From contig JACJYW010000008.1 of NCBI GenBank assembly GCA_020635955.1, positions 237,829 to 301,828 of the forward strand: a stretch of 64,000 nt of DNA, read 5' to 3'. Each line of letters begins with the position of its first letter. Within the stretch, counting starts at the first letter, position 1. Both the position numbers and the translations under genes were made by a program. This document shows, in pieces, positions 44,389 to 52,305 of the stretch. This stretch comes from Crocinitomicaceae bacterium (GTDB taxonomy: Bacteria > Bacteroidota > Bacteroidia > Flavobacteriales_D > Crocinitomicaceae). Below the pieces are notes generated by a model, which worked only from the letters and a program-made list of their open reading frames with translations, was not told where the DNA came from and made no database searches.

Positions 44389-45270
44389 TTAATATAAGTT
44401 ATCAAGGTTCAACCTCAAATATTTACGCAGTGCCAGGTAAGTAGAAACTACTGTGATCAACACTCCAAATAACATTATACCGGCCATTACAACAAGAAAT
44501 AATGTCATGTCTGTCATTTCAAGGAATAATGGATTTGTTCTTTCTAGTATGATGATCAATCCCAGAACCATTGATCCGGCAATGAGACCAGAGATAATAC
44601 CTTGTCCAACAGCACTTAGAATAAATGGTCTTCTGATAAATCCTGGTGTCGCTCCAACCAATTGCATTGTTTTAATTAAAAATCTACTGGAGAACAAGGC
44701 AAGTCTAATGGTATTATTGATCATTCCAATGGCAATAAACAATAGCATCAATGCAATCAATAATATGAAATAGATCAATTTTTGAAGGTTGGTACTAAAA
44801 TCTTCAAAAACGTCTTCGCGGTAACTCACCTCCTCTAATAGCCCATCATATTCATTAAGTAATTCTTCCTCGATCATTTTAACACTGTCCAAATTGAAAT
44901 ATTCTTTGTTCAATGTCATAATAACATGTTGCTTGAGTGGATTTTCACCGTCAATAACCGTAAGATCAGCCTCTGGATCAACCTCTTCAAGATATACTTT
45001 CCATGCTTCATCAGCAGATCTGTAATATGCACCAGAGGTGTATTCCTTATTAGCAATCTCGGTTTCAATTAATCCAAGTTCAAGATCATTTACAGATTCA
45101 TTAAAGAATAGATCGATCTCATAACTTTCTATTTTGGAATTCTTCAAATGATTTAATCCTAGTCCGAACCAGGATACCACACCCACAATAAAAAGGACCA
45201 TTACAATCCCTACTATTGTAGAGATGTATGCGGTCTGAACGCCTCTTCTATTCTGCTTGTTTTTAGACAC
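44389..45270 (-). CDS. ftsX: Cell division protein FtsX
   Basis: FtsX is the permease-like partner of the ATPase FtsE and couples division to peptidoglycan hydrolase activation. The 293-residue protein has a short basic N-terminus, a first membrane helix (about 16-36), a periplasmic domain (about 45-165) and three more helices (about 170-190, 225-245 and 262-282), the normal FtsX topology. No ftsE is in this window; in Bacteroidota it is usually elsewhere. It is first in the run with DUF3098, uppP and truB, 12 bases before the next gene. Confidence 0.94.
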   Translation of the reverse strand: MSKNKQNRRGVQTAYISTIVGIVMVLFIVGVVSWFGLGLNHLKNSKIESYEIDLFFNESVNDLELGLIETEIANKEYTSGAYYRSADEAWKVYLEEVDPEADLTVIDGENPLKQHVIMTLNKEYFNLDSVKMIEEELLNEYDGLLEEVSYREDVFEDFSTNLQKLIYFILLIALMLLFIAIGMINNTIRLALFSSRFLIKTMQLVGATPGFIRRPFILSAVGQGIISGLIAGSMVLGLIIILERTNPLFLEMTDMTLFLVVMAGIMLFGVLITVVSTYLALRKYLRLNLDNLY

Positions 45271-45303
45271 GGGTTAAAAGTAGCTATAAAAAGTAATGTT
45301 AAA

Positions 45304-45311
45304 TATATTTG
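45304..45311 (+). promoter_or_regulatory. Possible -7 box (TATATTTG) for the YceI gene
   Basis: Exact TAnnTTTG 62 bases before ATG 45374; no TTG is present at -33. The remainder of the 103-base gap is AT-rich. Confidence 0.4.
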
Positions 45312-45373
45312 TTTAAACATATATTTATTAATTTAGCATTTCTTTAGAATTAGAATTTTAAATTAAAACAGAA

Positions 45374-46012
45374 ATGAACAAGAAATTTTTTTACGGAATG
45401 AGCATCATGGCTATGATGTTTGCTACTACTTCTTGCGGTGGTGAAGAAACTACAGAAGAAACCACTGAAGAGGTAAAATCAGTTGAGTACACTATTGATA
45501 CTGAGGGATCAGTAATCAACTGGTGGAACATGGAAGGTGAAGAAAAAGGTCACACTGGAACAGTTAGTGTATTAGAAGGAACATATACTGTTGAAGGAGA
45601 TGTGATCACGGCAGCTTCAATGGTTGTTGACATGCAGTCAATTACTGCAGACAGTGATAAACTAGTTGGTCATTTAACTATGACAGATCACTTTTTCTCA
45701 GTAATGAGACCAGACACGGTATCTGCTGATTCAGTGAATTGGGTTGAAGACAACACTACAGCTACTTTCACTTTCGACAAACATGAGAACGGTATGATCT
45801 ATGGATCAGTGAATGTAAATGACCTGGATTTTGCTGTTGAAGCTCCGGTGACATTAACTGAAGGAAAAATTGAGATAGGAGAATTCTCAATTGATATGAG
45901 TGGCTTAACTTACTTTGTAATGGAAGTTGCAAATGTTGAGGTTCCTGAAGAGGAAAGACATGATCCAAATATTGGTTTCTCTGCTACTATCGTAGGTAAG
46001 TCAGCTGAGTAA
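45374..46012 (+). CDS. YceI-family lipoprotein
   Basis: YceI proteins are lipocalin-like beta barrels that bind isoprenoid or amphiphilic ligands. The 212-residue protein has a lipoprotein signal (Cys21, ATTSCGG), a Glu/Thr-rich linker (EETTEETTEEV) and the YceI domain from about 37 (YTIDTEGSVINWWNMEGE, VDMQSITADS, LTMTDHFF). The HF motif before MRPDTV follows the family pattern. It is anchored, probably in the outer membrane, and it is transcribed alone with a bidirectional terminator after it. Confidence 0.92.
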   Translation: MNKKFFYGMSIMAMMFATTSCGGEETTEETTEEVKSVEYTIDTEGSVINWWNMEGEEKGHTGTVSVLEGTYTVEGDVITAASMVVDMQSITADSDKLVGHLTMTDHFFSVMRPDTVSADSVNWVEDNTTATFTFDKHENGMIYGSVNVNDLDFAVEAPVTLTEGKIEIGEFSIDMSGLTYFVMEVANVEVPEEERHDPNIGFSATIVGKSAE

Positions 46013-46036
46013 TCAGATTGCAATTGAACCAATTAA

Positions 46037-46067
46037 AAAAGGGGATCCAATTTGGGTCCCCTTTTAT
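46037..46067. terminator. Bidirectional terminator between YceI gene and hppD
   Basis: The stem GGGGATCC / GGGTCCCC (with one T-G pair) is flanked by A6 on the left and TTTTATTTTTT on the right, so each strand sees a T tract. It can end both convergent genes. Confidence 0.85.
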
Positions 46068-46081
46068 TTTTTAGTGCATTA

Positions 46082-47245
46082 TTATAGTGTTCCTCTTTTC
46101 TCTTGTTCTCTTTCAATTGATTCGAACAATGCTTTAAAGTTACCTGCACCAAATCCTCTCGCACCCATTCTTTGGATAATTTCAAAGAACATGGTTGGTC
46201 TATCCTCAACTGGTTTGGTAAAGATCTGTAACAAATAACCTTCTTCGTCAGCATCAATCATAATACCCAGGCTTTTCAAAGTTTCAACATCTTCTTTCAA
46301 TTCATGATTATGTTCTGAAAGTCTGATTGGGGCAGCTTCATAATAAGTATCCGGAGGGGTAGATAAAAATTCAACACCTCTTTCTCTCATGCCTTTTACC
46401 GTTTTGATGATATCATCTGTAGCAACTGCGATATGCTGACAACCTGGGCCTTCATAGAATTCGATATATTCTTCGATCTGAGATTTTTTCTTTCCTTCAG
46501 CAGGTTCGTTTATAGGAAACTTAATTCGGCCATTACCATTACTCATTACCTTACTCATCAAGGCTGAGTACTCTGTATGGATCTGTTTATCATCAAATGA
46601 AAGGAAGTTTTCGAATCCCATTATATCTTCATACCATTTAACCCATTGGTTCATTTCTCCCCAACCAACATTACCAACCATGTGGTCAATATATTTTAAA
46701 CCAAGCGGCTCTGGATTGTACTCTGATTCCCATTTAACGAATCCCGGTAAAAAAGTTCCGTCATACTTCTTTCTTTCTACGAAAATGTGAACCGTTTCTC
46801 CATAAGTGTAGATTCCAGATCTAACTACTTCTCCATGCGCATCTTTTTCAGTGGTTGGCTCCATGAATGATTTTGCTCCTCTTGATGTCGTTTCTTTCCA
46901 TGCCTGTGCAGCATCTTCCACCCACAATGCAATTACTTTAACACCATCACCATGTTTAGCAAGGTGAGCATTGATTGGGCTTTTTGAGTTCAGAGGAGTA
47001 GTTAATACTAAACGGATTTTATCTTGTTTAACAACATAAGAAACAGCATCTCTGCTACCCGTTTCTAATCCTTTATATGCATGTGATTGAAAACCAAAAG
47101 CTGTTTTATAAAAGTGAGCAGCTTGTTTTGCGTTTCCCACATAAAGCTCAACATAATCAGTACCCAATAATGGTAAGAAATCCTGTGCTCCAGCAAATAT
47201 TTTTTCTAAACCGTAATCAACAGATTTTAAACCTTTATTACTCAT
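46082..47245 (-). CDS. hppD: 4-hydroxyphenylpyruvate dioxygenase
   Basis: This iron enzyme converts 4-hydroxyphenylpyruvate to homogentisate in tyrosine degradation. The 387-residue protein has two vicinal-oxygen-chelate repeats. The metal ligands are visible: His in YIDHMVGNV, His in GCQHIAVATDDI and Glu in MFFEIIQRMGARGFGAGNF. The final helix carries the FKALFESIEREQEKRG tail typical of the family. It follows hmgA (67 bases apart, same strand), which acts on its product, so they form a two-gene pathway unit. Confidence 0.97.
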   Translation of the reverse strand: MSNKGLKSVDYGLEKIFAGAQDFLPLLGTDYVELYVGNAKQAAHFYKTAFGFQSHAYKGLETGSRDAVSYVVKQDKIRLVLTTPLNSKSPINAHLAKHGDGVKVIALWVEDAAQAWKETTSRGAKSFMEPTTEKDAHGEVVRSGIYTYGETVHIFVERKKYDGTFLPGFVKWESEYNPEPLGLKYIDHMVGNVGWGEMNQWVKWYEDIMGFENFLSFDDKQIHTEYSALMSKVMSNGNGRIKFPINEPAEGKKKSQIEEYIEFYEGPGCQHIAVATDDIIKTVKGMRERGVEFLSTPPDTYYEAAPIRLSEHNHELKEDVETLKSLGIMIDADEEGYLLQIFTKPVEDRPTMFFEIIQRMGARGFGAGNFKALFESIEREQEKRGTL

Positions 47246-47260
47246 AATTCTAATTTTTTG

Positions 47261-47276
47261 GACCGGCTATTCGGTC
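47261..47276 (-). other. Small hairpin between hmgA and hppD
   Basis: GACCG and CGGTC form a perfect 5-bp stem with a 6-base loop in the 67-base intergenic stretch. It is too weak for a terminator and has no adjacent T run of note in the right place; it may be an RNA-processing or attenuation element, or chance. Confidence 0.25.
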
Positions 47277-47312
47277 ATGTTTAATATTTTTTGTCCTTAG
47301 ACAGTTTTACTT

Positions 47313-48470
47313 TTAATGATTCCAGGAAGCGTAGTAGTCATCCACCTGCAAATTGATAGCTTCTTTCGTAATGCTCATTGGAGCAAAAGGATCGATCATA
47401 ACTGCTAATTCTTCTGTAGCTTTTTTACCAATACTTCTTTCAATTGCTCCCGGATGAGGTCCGTGTGGAATTCCTCCAGGGTGTAATGTGATCTGTCCGA
47501 TCTCAATGTCATTTCTGCTCATAAAATCACCATCTACATAATATAAGATCTCATCAGAGTCAACGTTACTATGGTGATAAGGAGCAGGAACAGCTTCCGG
47601 GTGATAATCATATAATCTTGGAACGAATGAACATACCACGAATCCAGCCGATTCAAATGTTTGGTGGATTGGAGGCGGCATATGAATTCTACCCGTGATT
47701 GGTTCAAAGTCATGAATTGAGAAAGCATACGGATAATTGAATCCATCCCAACCGACAACATCAAATGGATGGTTTCCATATACGTATTCCCACATCATTC
47801 CCTGTTTCTTGATCAGGATCTTGAAAGCACCTTTTTCGTCATGAGTTTCAAGATTTTCAGGCAATCTGATATCTCTTTCGCAGAAAGGAGAATGTTCTAG
47901 GAATTGTCCATAATTGTTACGATATCTGCTTGGCGTATAAATAGGATCAAATGATTCTATATATAATAAGCGATTATCAGTTCCATCAAAATCCAACTGA
48001 TAGACTGTTCCTCTTGGGATGATTAGGTAATCACCATATTGGAATTCAATGTTTCCATACATGGTCTTTAATTTTCCTGACCCTTTGTGGATGAAAAGCA
48101 TTTCATCTGCATCAGCATTTTTATAGAAATAGTCTTTTGAGAAAGTTTTAGGTGCTGCTAATCCGATATGGAGTGAACTATTCACCATTAAGGTTTTTCT
48201 GCTCTCAAGAAAGTCTTCTTCCGGTTTTAAAGAGAATCCTTTAAAACTTAAGGCTTTCATGTTTTTTTCTATAGCTATCTCAGGTGCAACGGACCATGAT
48301 TTTACTGGATTAGTTACCACTGTAGGTGGATTCAGATGATAGATCAATGATGACATCCCTGAAAATCCAAGGGTTCCAAACAATTCTTCCTGATAAAGCC
48401 CACCTTCCGGTTTTTTAAATACTGTATGTCTTTTATGCGGGATTTTTCCCAGTTTATGATATCTAGGCAT
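47313..48470 (-). CDS. hmgA: Homogentisate 1,2-dioxygenase
   Basis: HmgA opens the ring of homogentisate to maleylacetoacetate. The 385-residue protein has the double cupin fold. The likely iron-site region is HHSNVDSDEILYYVDGDF plus LHPGGIPHGPHPG in the C-terminal half, and the family N-terminal HKRHTVFKKPEGGLYQEE segment is present. It is first on the minus strand with hppD behind it. No fumarylacetoacetase gene is in this window. Upstream lie an inverted repeat (48529-48547) and a distant -7 box. Cytoplasmic; complete. Confidence 0.96.
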   Translation of the reverse strand: MPRYHKLGKIPHKRHTVFKKPEGGLYQEELFGTLGFSGMSSLIYHLNPPTVVTNPVKSWSVAPEIAIEKNMKALSFKGFSLKPEEDFLESRKTLMVNSSLHIGLAAPKTFSKDYFYKNADADEMLFIHKGSGKLKTMYGNIEFQYGDYLIIPRGTVYQLDFDGTDNRLLYIESFDPIYTPSRYRNNYGQFLEHSPFCERDIRLPENLETHDEKGAFKILIKKQGMMWEYVYGNHPFDVVGWDGFNYPYAFSIHDFEPITGRIHMPPPIHQTFESAGFVVCSFVPRLYDYHPEAVPAPYHHSNVDSDEILYYVDGDFMSRNDIEIGQITLHPGGIPHGPHPGAIERSIGKKATEELAVMIDPFAPMSITKEAINLQVDDYYASWNH

Positions 48471-48505
48471 AAATTTTTTGTATATAATGAATTAATAGGA
48501 TAAAG

Positions 48506-48547
48506 ACTCTGGGAGTACTTCATTCAGGATTCCTCTTAATGAGGAAT
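48506..48547. promoter_or_regulatory. Paired inverted repeats upstream of hmgA
   Basis: ATTCCTC-TTAAT-GAGGAAT (48529-48547) is a perfect 7-bp inverted repeat. ACTC-TGG-GAGT (48506-48516) is a smaller one. They lie 36-77 bases before the hmgA start, downstream of the possible -7 box at 48610, so they could be an operator or a leader hairpin. The rest of the 263-base gap 48471-48733 shows only promoter boxes. Confidence 0.35.
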
Positions 48548-48609
48548 TTAAGTAGGATCAAAAGATGTTCAAATGTTCCAGACATTTATTTGGTCTTTTG
48601 GATGTTACA

Positions 48610-48617
48610 CAAATATA
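48610..48617 (-). promoter_or_regulatory. Possible minus-strand -7 box (TATATTTG) for hmgA
   Basis: Exact TAnnTTTG 139 bases before ATG 48470; would give a long leader that includes the inverted repeats. Confidence 0.3.
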
Positions 48618-48673
48618 ACGAATCTTGCTCTTTATTATATGACAAAAGTCAGACAACCTTATTAAATAAAAAT

Positions 48674-48681
48674 TATTTTTG
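48674..48681 (+). promoter_or_regulatory. -7 box (TATTTTTG) for tdh
   Basis: Exact TAnnTTTG 52 bases before ATG 48734. It argues against using any start upstream of that ATG. Confidence 0.45.
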
Positions 48682-48733
48682 TTTGCCCTGGAATAGAAGT
48701 ACGGGGTATTCATCAAACTCAAAAAACAATTTA

Positions 48734-49663
48734 ATGAAGAAGATCTTGGTAGTAGGTTCATCTGGACAGATAGGAACTGAATTAGTGATCGAATTAAGGA
48801 AACTATTTGGCAATGAGTCAGTTGTTGCCTCTGATATTAAAGAAACCAATTTGAACAATGGGCCATTTGAGGTGCTGGATATCATGGATAATGAGGCTTT
48901 GAAATATGTGGTTTCTAAACATCAGATAAAAGAGATCTATCTATTGGCGGCTTTATTATCAGCAACCGCGGAAAAGAATCCTGATTTTGCCTGGAGATTG
49001 AATATGGAAGGATTATTCAATGTATTGAACCTGGCTAAAGATGGCGTAATTGAAAAAGTTTTCTGGCCAAGCTCTATAGCCGTATTTGGTCCTTCAACAC
49101 CGAAAATAAATACTCCACAATTTACCATAATGGAACCTTCAACAGTTTACGGCATAAGTAAATTGGCAGGTGAAAGATGGTGTGAATATTACGCGAATAA
49201 ATTTGGTGTTGATGTTCGTAGTATCCGTTATCCCGGATTGATCTCCTATACATCATTACCTGGAGGTGGAACCACAGATTATGCCGTAGATATCTTCTAT
49301 TCTGCAAAAAAAGGGGAGAACTATAGTTGCTTTTTAAAGCAAGATACGCCACTGCCTATGATGTATATGGAAGATGCTATTAGAGCCACAATTGATCTAA
49401 TGGAGTCGGATTCGTCGAATGTTAAGATAAGATCTTCATATAACATTTCCGGCATTTCATTTACACCCGCAGAAATATATGCAAGCATAAAAAAGCGGAA
49501 ACCGGAATTCTCTATAGAATATGCGCCTGATTTCAGACAGCAAATTGCCGATTCATGGCCTGGAAGTATTGATGATTCAAGGGCTAGAGAAGATTGGGGG
49601 TGGCATCCAAAATTCGATCTTGATCAAATGGTAGACATTATGCTGGACAATGTAATGGTATGA
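48734..49663 (+). CDS. tdh: L-threonine 3-dehydrogenase, SDR type
   Basis: This enzyme oxidises L-threonine to 2-amino-3-ketobutyrate with NAD. I use ATG 48734, which starts directly at the Rossmann strand (MKKILVVGSSGQIG), giving 309 residues; upstream codons in the frame include the promoter box and add 65 residues without family character. The extended-SDR catalytic residues are Ser113/114 (WPSSIAVFGP), Tyr139 and Lys143 (YGISK). The segment TSLPGGGTTDYAV (substrate loop) is a hallmark of the short-chain type of threonine dehydrogenase found in Bacteroidota. It stands alone on the plus strand. Cytoplasmic; complete. Confidence 0.94.
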   Translation: MKKILVVGSSGQIGTELVIELRKLFGNESVVASDIKETNLNNGPFEVLDIMDNEALKYVVSKHQIKEIYLLAALLSATAEKNPDFAWRLNMEGLFNVLNLAKDGVIEKVFWPSSIAVFGPSTPKINTPQFTIMEPSTVYGISKLAGERWCEYYANKFGVDVRSIRYPGLISYTSLPGGGTTDYAVDIFYSAKKGENYSCFLKQDTPLPMMYMEDAIRATIDLMESDSSNVKIRSSYNISGISFTPAEIYASIKKRKPEFSIEYAPDFRQQIADSWPGSIDDSRAREDWGWHPKFDLDQMVDIMLDNVMV

Positions 49664-49811
49664 CAAAATCGTTTAAAATAAATCCCTACAATTAGATACG
49701 TCTTTATCAAAGATTTTTTTATCTTTAATTTTTAGTGATTTGTCGAATATCTATTTGAACTGTATTTTTTATTCGTAAATTGCTATTTGAAAAGAAACAA
49801 CCCGCATTTAT

Positions 49812-50723
49812 ATGAAAAGATTTTATACCATACTAGCTTTTGCAATCCCTTTTGCTGGTTTAAGTGATGAGGTGAAGCCCTTCTGCGTAATGGACTTTGC
49901 CATTGAACAAGATGGAGTGGATCCGGAGGGGTACCCTAACAAGACAGACGAAAACGGACTTAAACAAGGAATGTGGACTATTTGGGGTCATATGGCTCCA
50001 GAGAAAGGTTATCCAGAAAATGGAAAGATCGAAGAAGGTCCCTACAAAGACGATAGAAAGAACGGAGAATGGATCAAATACCACGAAGATGGTAAGACTC
50101 CTCGTTTGATTGGTATTTATGTAAACAACAGACCAAACGGCGCTTACAAAAAATACTATGAGAATGGTGGTATCATGGAAGAAGGTACTTTCTCTGGAGG
50201 TAAACAAAAAGAAGTTTACAAAAGATACCATGAGAATGGGAATATCGCTCAAGAGAAAACATTCAACGAGAATGGTAAAGAAGATGGTAAAGTAGCTTAT
50301 TACTATGAAGATGGTACACCTGAATTTGTATTCAACAAAAAAGATGGTGTTACAGTTGGACAAGGAGTAAGATATTATCCAAATGGTGATGTTAAAGAGA
50401 TCATCAACTACAATTCAGATGGAACTGTAGCTTCTAAAGAACAAAAAGAAATGGTGAATCCTCCTAAAGGTGAAACTACTACCAATACTGCTGGTGGATC
50501 AGGTGGACCAAGTGGTGCAGTTGGAAAAACAAAAGATGGTAAGAAATTCAACCGTGACGGGTACAACAAGTTGTATAATGATGATGATGAGTTGTGGATG
50601 GACGGAGACTTCAAAGCTGGTAAACTTTGGGATGGTAAACTGTACAAATATGACTCAGATGGTATCTTGTTAAAGATCGAGATCTGGAAGAATGGTAAAT
50701 ACCACTCAGATGGTCAGCTGTAA
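49812..50723 (+). CDS. MORN-repeat (YwqK-type) exported protein, 303 aa
   Basis: The 303-residue protein starts with a weak signal peptide (about 1-17, no lipobox) and then about eight MORN/YwqK repeats, for example GPYKDDRKNGEWIKYHEDG, GAYKKYYENGGI and GVRYYPNGDVKEI. A Gly/Pro/Thr-rich linker (about 220-245) separates a final part with LYNDDDELWMDGDF and two last repeats. Such repeats form extended beta sheets; the role is unknown. It is a second MORN protein in the window besides 41188-41607. A strong terminator follows. Upstream is a 148-base gap with no clear box. It probably faces the periplasm or surface. Confidence 0.8.
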   Translation: MKRFYTILAFAIPFAGLSDEVKPFCVMDFAIEQDGVDPEGYPNKTDENGLKQGMWTIWGHMAPEKGYPENGKIEEGPYKDDRKNGEWIKYHEDGKTPRLIGIYVNNRPNGAYKKYYENGGIMEEGTFSGGKQKEVYKRYHENGNIAQEKTFNENGKEDGKVAYYYEDGTPEFVFNKKDGVTVGQGVRYYPNGDVKEIINYNSDGTVASKEQKEMVNPPKGETTTNTAGGSGGPSGAVGKTKDGKKFNRDGYNKLYNDDDELWMDGDFKAGKLWDGKLYKYDSDGILLKIEIWKNGKYHSDGQL

Positions 50724-50745
50724 ATAAAAGATTTGATATAAATTT

Positions 50746-50780
50746 AACCCGCCTAGCACTGCTAAGGCGGGTTTTATTTT
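50746..50780 (+). terminator. Rho-independent terminator of the MORN gene
   Basis: The stem AACCCGCCTAGC / GCTAAGGCGGGTT (one bulged base) is followed by TTTTATTTT. Confidence 0.85.
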
Positions 50781-50795
50781 GTTATAAATTCAAGT

Positions 50796-52238
50796 ATGGA
50801 AAACAAATTACAATTGTACAACACTTTATCAGGACAAAAGGAATTGTTCAAACCTATTGCGGATGGTCATGTTGGAATGTATGTTTGTGGACCAACAGTT
50901 TATAGTGATGTGCATTTAGGAAATTGCCGAACGTTCATTTCGTTTGACATGATCTACCGTTACTTACTACATAGTGGGTATAAAGTGCGTTACGTGCGAA
51001 ATATTACTGATGCGGGACATCTTGAAGCAAGTTTGGCTGGTAAAAGCAAATTGGATCAGTTGGAACCAATGGAGATCGTCCAAAAATACACAGTTGGATT
51101 TCATGATATCATGAAAATGTTCAATAATCATCCTCCAACCATTGAACCAACAGCTACAGGTCATATTATTGAACAAATTGAGATCACCAAAAATATCCTT
51201 GATAAGGGATTGGCCTATGAGAGCAATGGATCAGTATATTTTGATGTTGAGAAATACAATCAACAAGAGAATTATGGTGAGCTGTCGGGTAGAAAAATAG
51301 AGGATTTGATCTCAGGAACTCGTGACCTTGATGGCCAGGATGAAAAGAGAAGTCCTTTAGACTTTGCACTATGGAAAAAAGCGTCACCAGATCATATCAT
51401 GCGTTGGCCTTCACCATGGAGTAGTGGTTTTCCGGGGTGGCATCTTGAATGTACGGCCATGTCGACCAAATATTTAGGCGAAACTTTTGATATACATGGG
51501 GGCGGAATGGATCTTAAATTTCCGCATCACGAATGCGAGGTAGCGCAGGGGAAAGCAAATAATGGTAAACAACCAGTAAATTATTGGCTGCATGCCAATA
51601 TGTTGACCCTAAATGGTCAAAAAATGAGTAAATCAACTGGGAATACTATTTTACCAATGGAGCTTTTTACTGGTGACAACACGATCATGGATAAAGCATA
51701 TCATCCAATGGTGGTTAGGTTTTTCATGATGCAGGCTCATTACCGCAGCATATTAGATTTTTCATCACAAGCATTATCTGCTGCCGAGAAAGGTTTCATT
51801 AAGCTAATGTCAGTTTTAAAGGATTTAGATTCCATGAAAACGTCAAGTAATAGCTCTGAGGATGTTCAAGCTATTATAAATAGCTTTTACACTGCAATGG
51901 ATGATGACTTTAATACGCCTATTCTATTAGCCAATTTATTTGAAGCGGCAACTTATTTGAATAAAGTTAAAGCAGGCAGTTCAACCATTTCAAAAGATGA
52001 TCTGGAAAAGTTAAGCAAAGAAATGAAAGCCTTTGTTTTTGATGTTCTTGGTTTGGATATGGTTGAAGAAGCAGGAAGCAACCAATTGGATGCTGCAATG
52101 GACATTATTCTTGAATTAAGAATGAAAGCCAGGGCGGATAAAGATTGGGGGACTTCTGATCTTATCAGAGATAAATTGACAGAAGCTGGAATTGTGGTGA
52201 AGGATGGTGCAGAAGGAACGAGTTGGTCAGCTAATTAG
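50796..52238 (+). CDS. cysS: Cysteinyl-tRNA synthetase
   Basis: CysRS charges tRNA-Cys. The 480-residue class I synthetase has the HIGH-type motif HLGN (40-43), the KMSKSTGN motif (about 276-283) and zinc ligands at Cys31 (MYVCGPTVY), the WHLECTAMS Cys and the FPHHECE His/Glu. An all-alpha anticodon-binding region follows. The length fits the family. It follows a terminator and ends in a strong bidirectional terminator shared with hppA. Cytoplasmic; essential in most bacteria. Confidence 0.97.
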   Translation: MENKLQLYNTLSGQKELFKPIADGHVGMYVCGPTVYSDVHLGNCRTFISFDMIYRYLLHSGYKVRYVRNITDAGHLEASLAGKSKLDQLEPMEIVQKYTVGFHDIMKMFNNHPPTIEPTATGHIIEQIEITKNILDKGLAYESNGSVYFDVEKYNQQENYGELSGRKIEDLISGTRDLDGQDEKRSPLDFALWKKASPDHIMRWPSPWSSGFPGWHLECTAMSTKYLGETFDIHGGGMDLKFPHHECEVAQGKANNGKQPVNYWLHANMLTLNGQKMSKSTGNTILPMELFTGDNTIMDKAYHPMVVRFFMMQAHYRSILDFSSQALSAAEKGFIKLMSVLKDLDSMKTSSNSSEDVQAIINSFYTAMDDDFNTPILLANLFEAATYLNKVKAGSSTISKDDLEKLSKEMKAFVFDVLGLDMVEEAGSNQLDAAMDIILELRMKARADKDWGTSDLIRDKLTEAGIVVKDGAEGTSWSAN

Positions 52239-52254
52239 AACAATATAATGCAAT

Positions 52255-52288
52255 AAAAAAGGCCTCTAGATTCTAGAGGCCTTTTTTT
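52255..52288. terminator. Bidirectional terminator between cysS and hppA
   Basis: GGCCTCTAG and CTAGAGGCC form a perfect 9-bp stem with a 3-base loop; A6 lies before it and T7 after it, so it should act on both strands. Confidence 0.9.
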
Positions 52289-52305
52289 ATTAGTGATTTT
52301 ACTAA

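Noticed and set aside
48539..48733. Upstream extension of the threonine dehydrogenase frame by 65 residues
   Set aside because: The added part contains a TAnnTTTG box and has no family character; the Rossmann fold starts exactly at ATG 48734.
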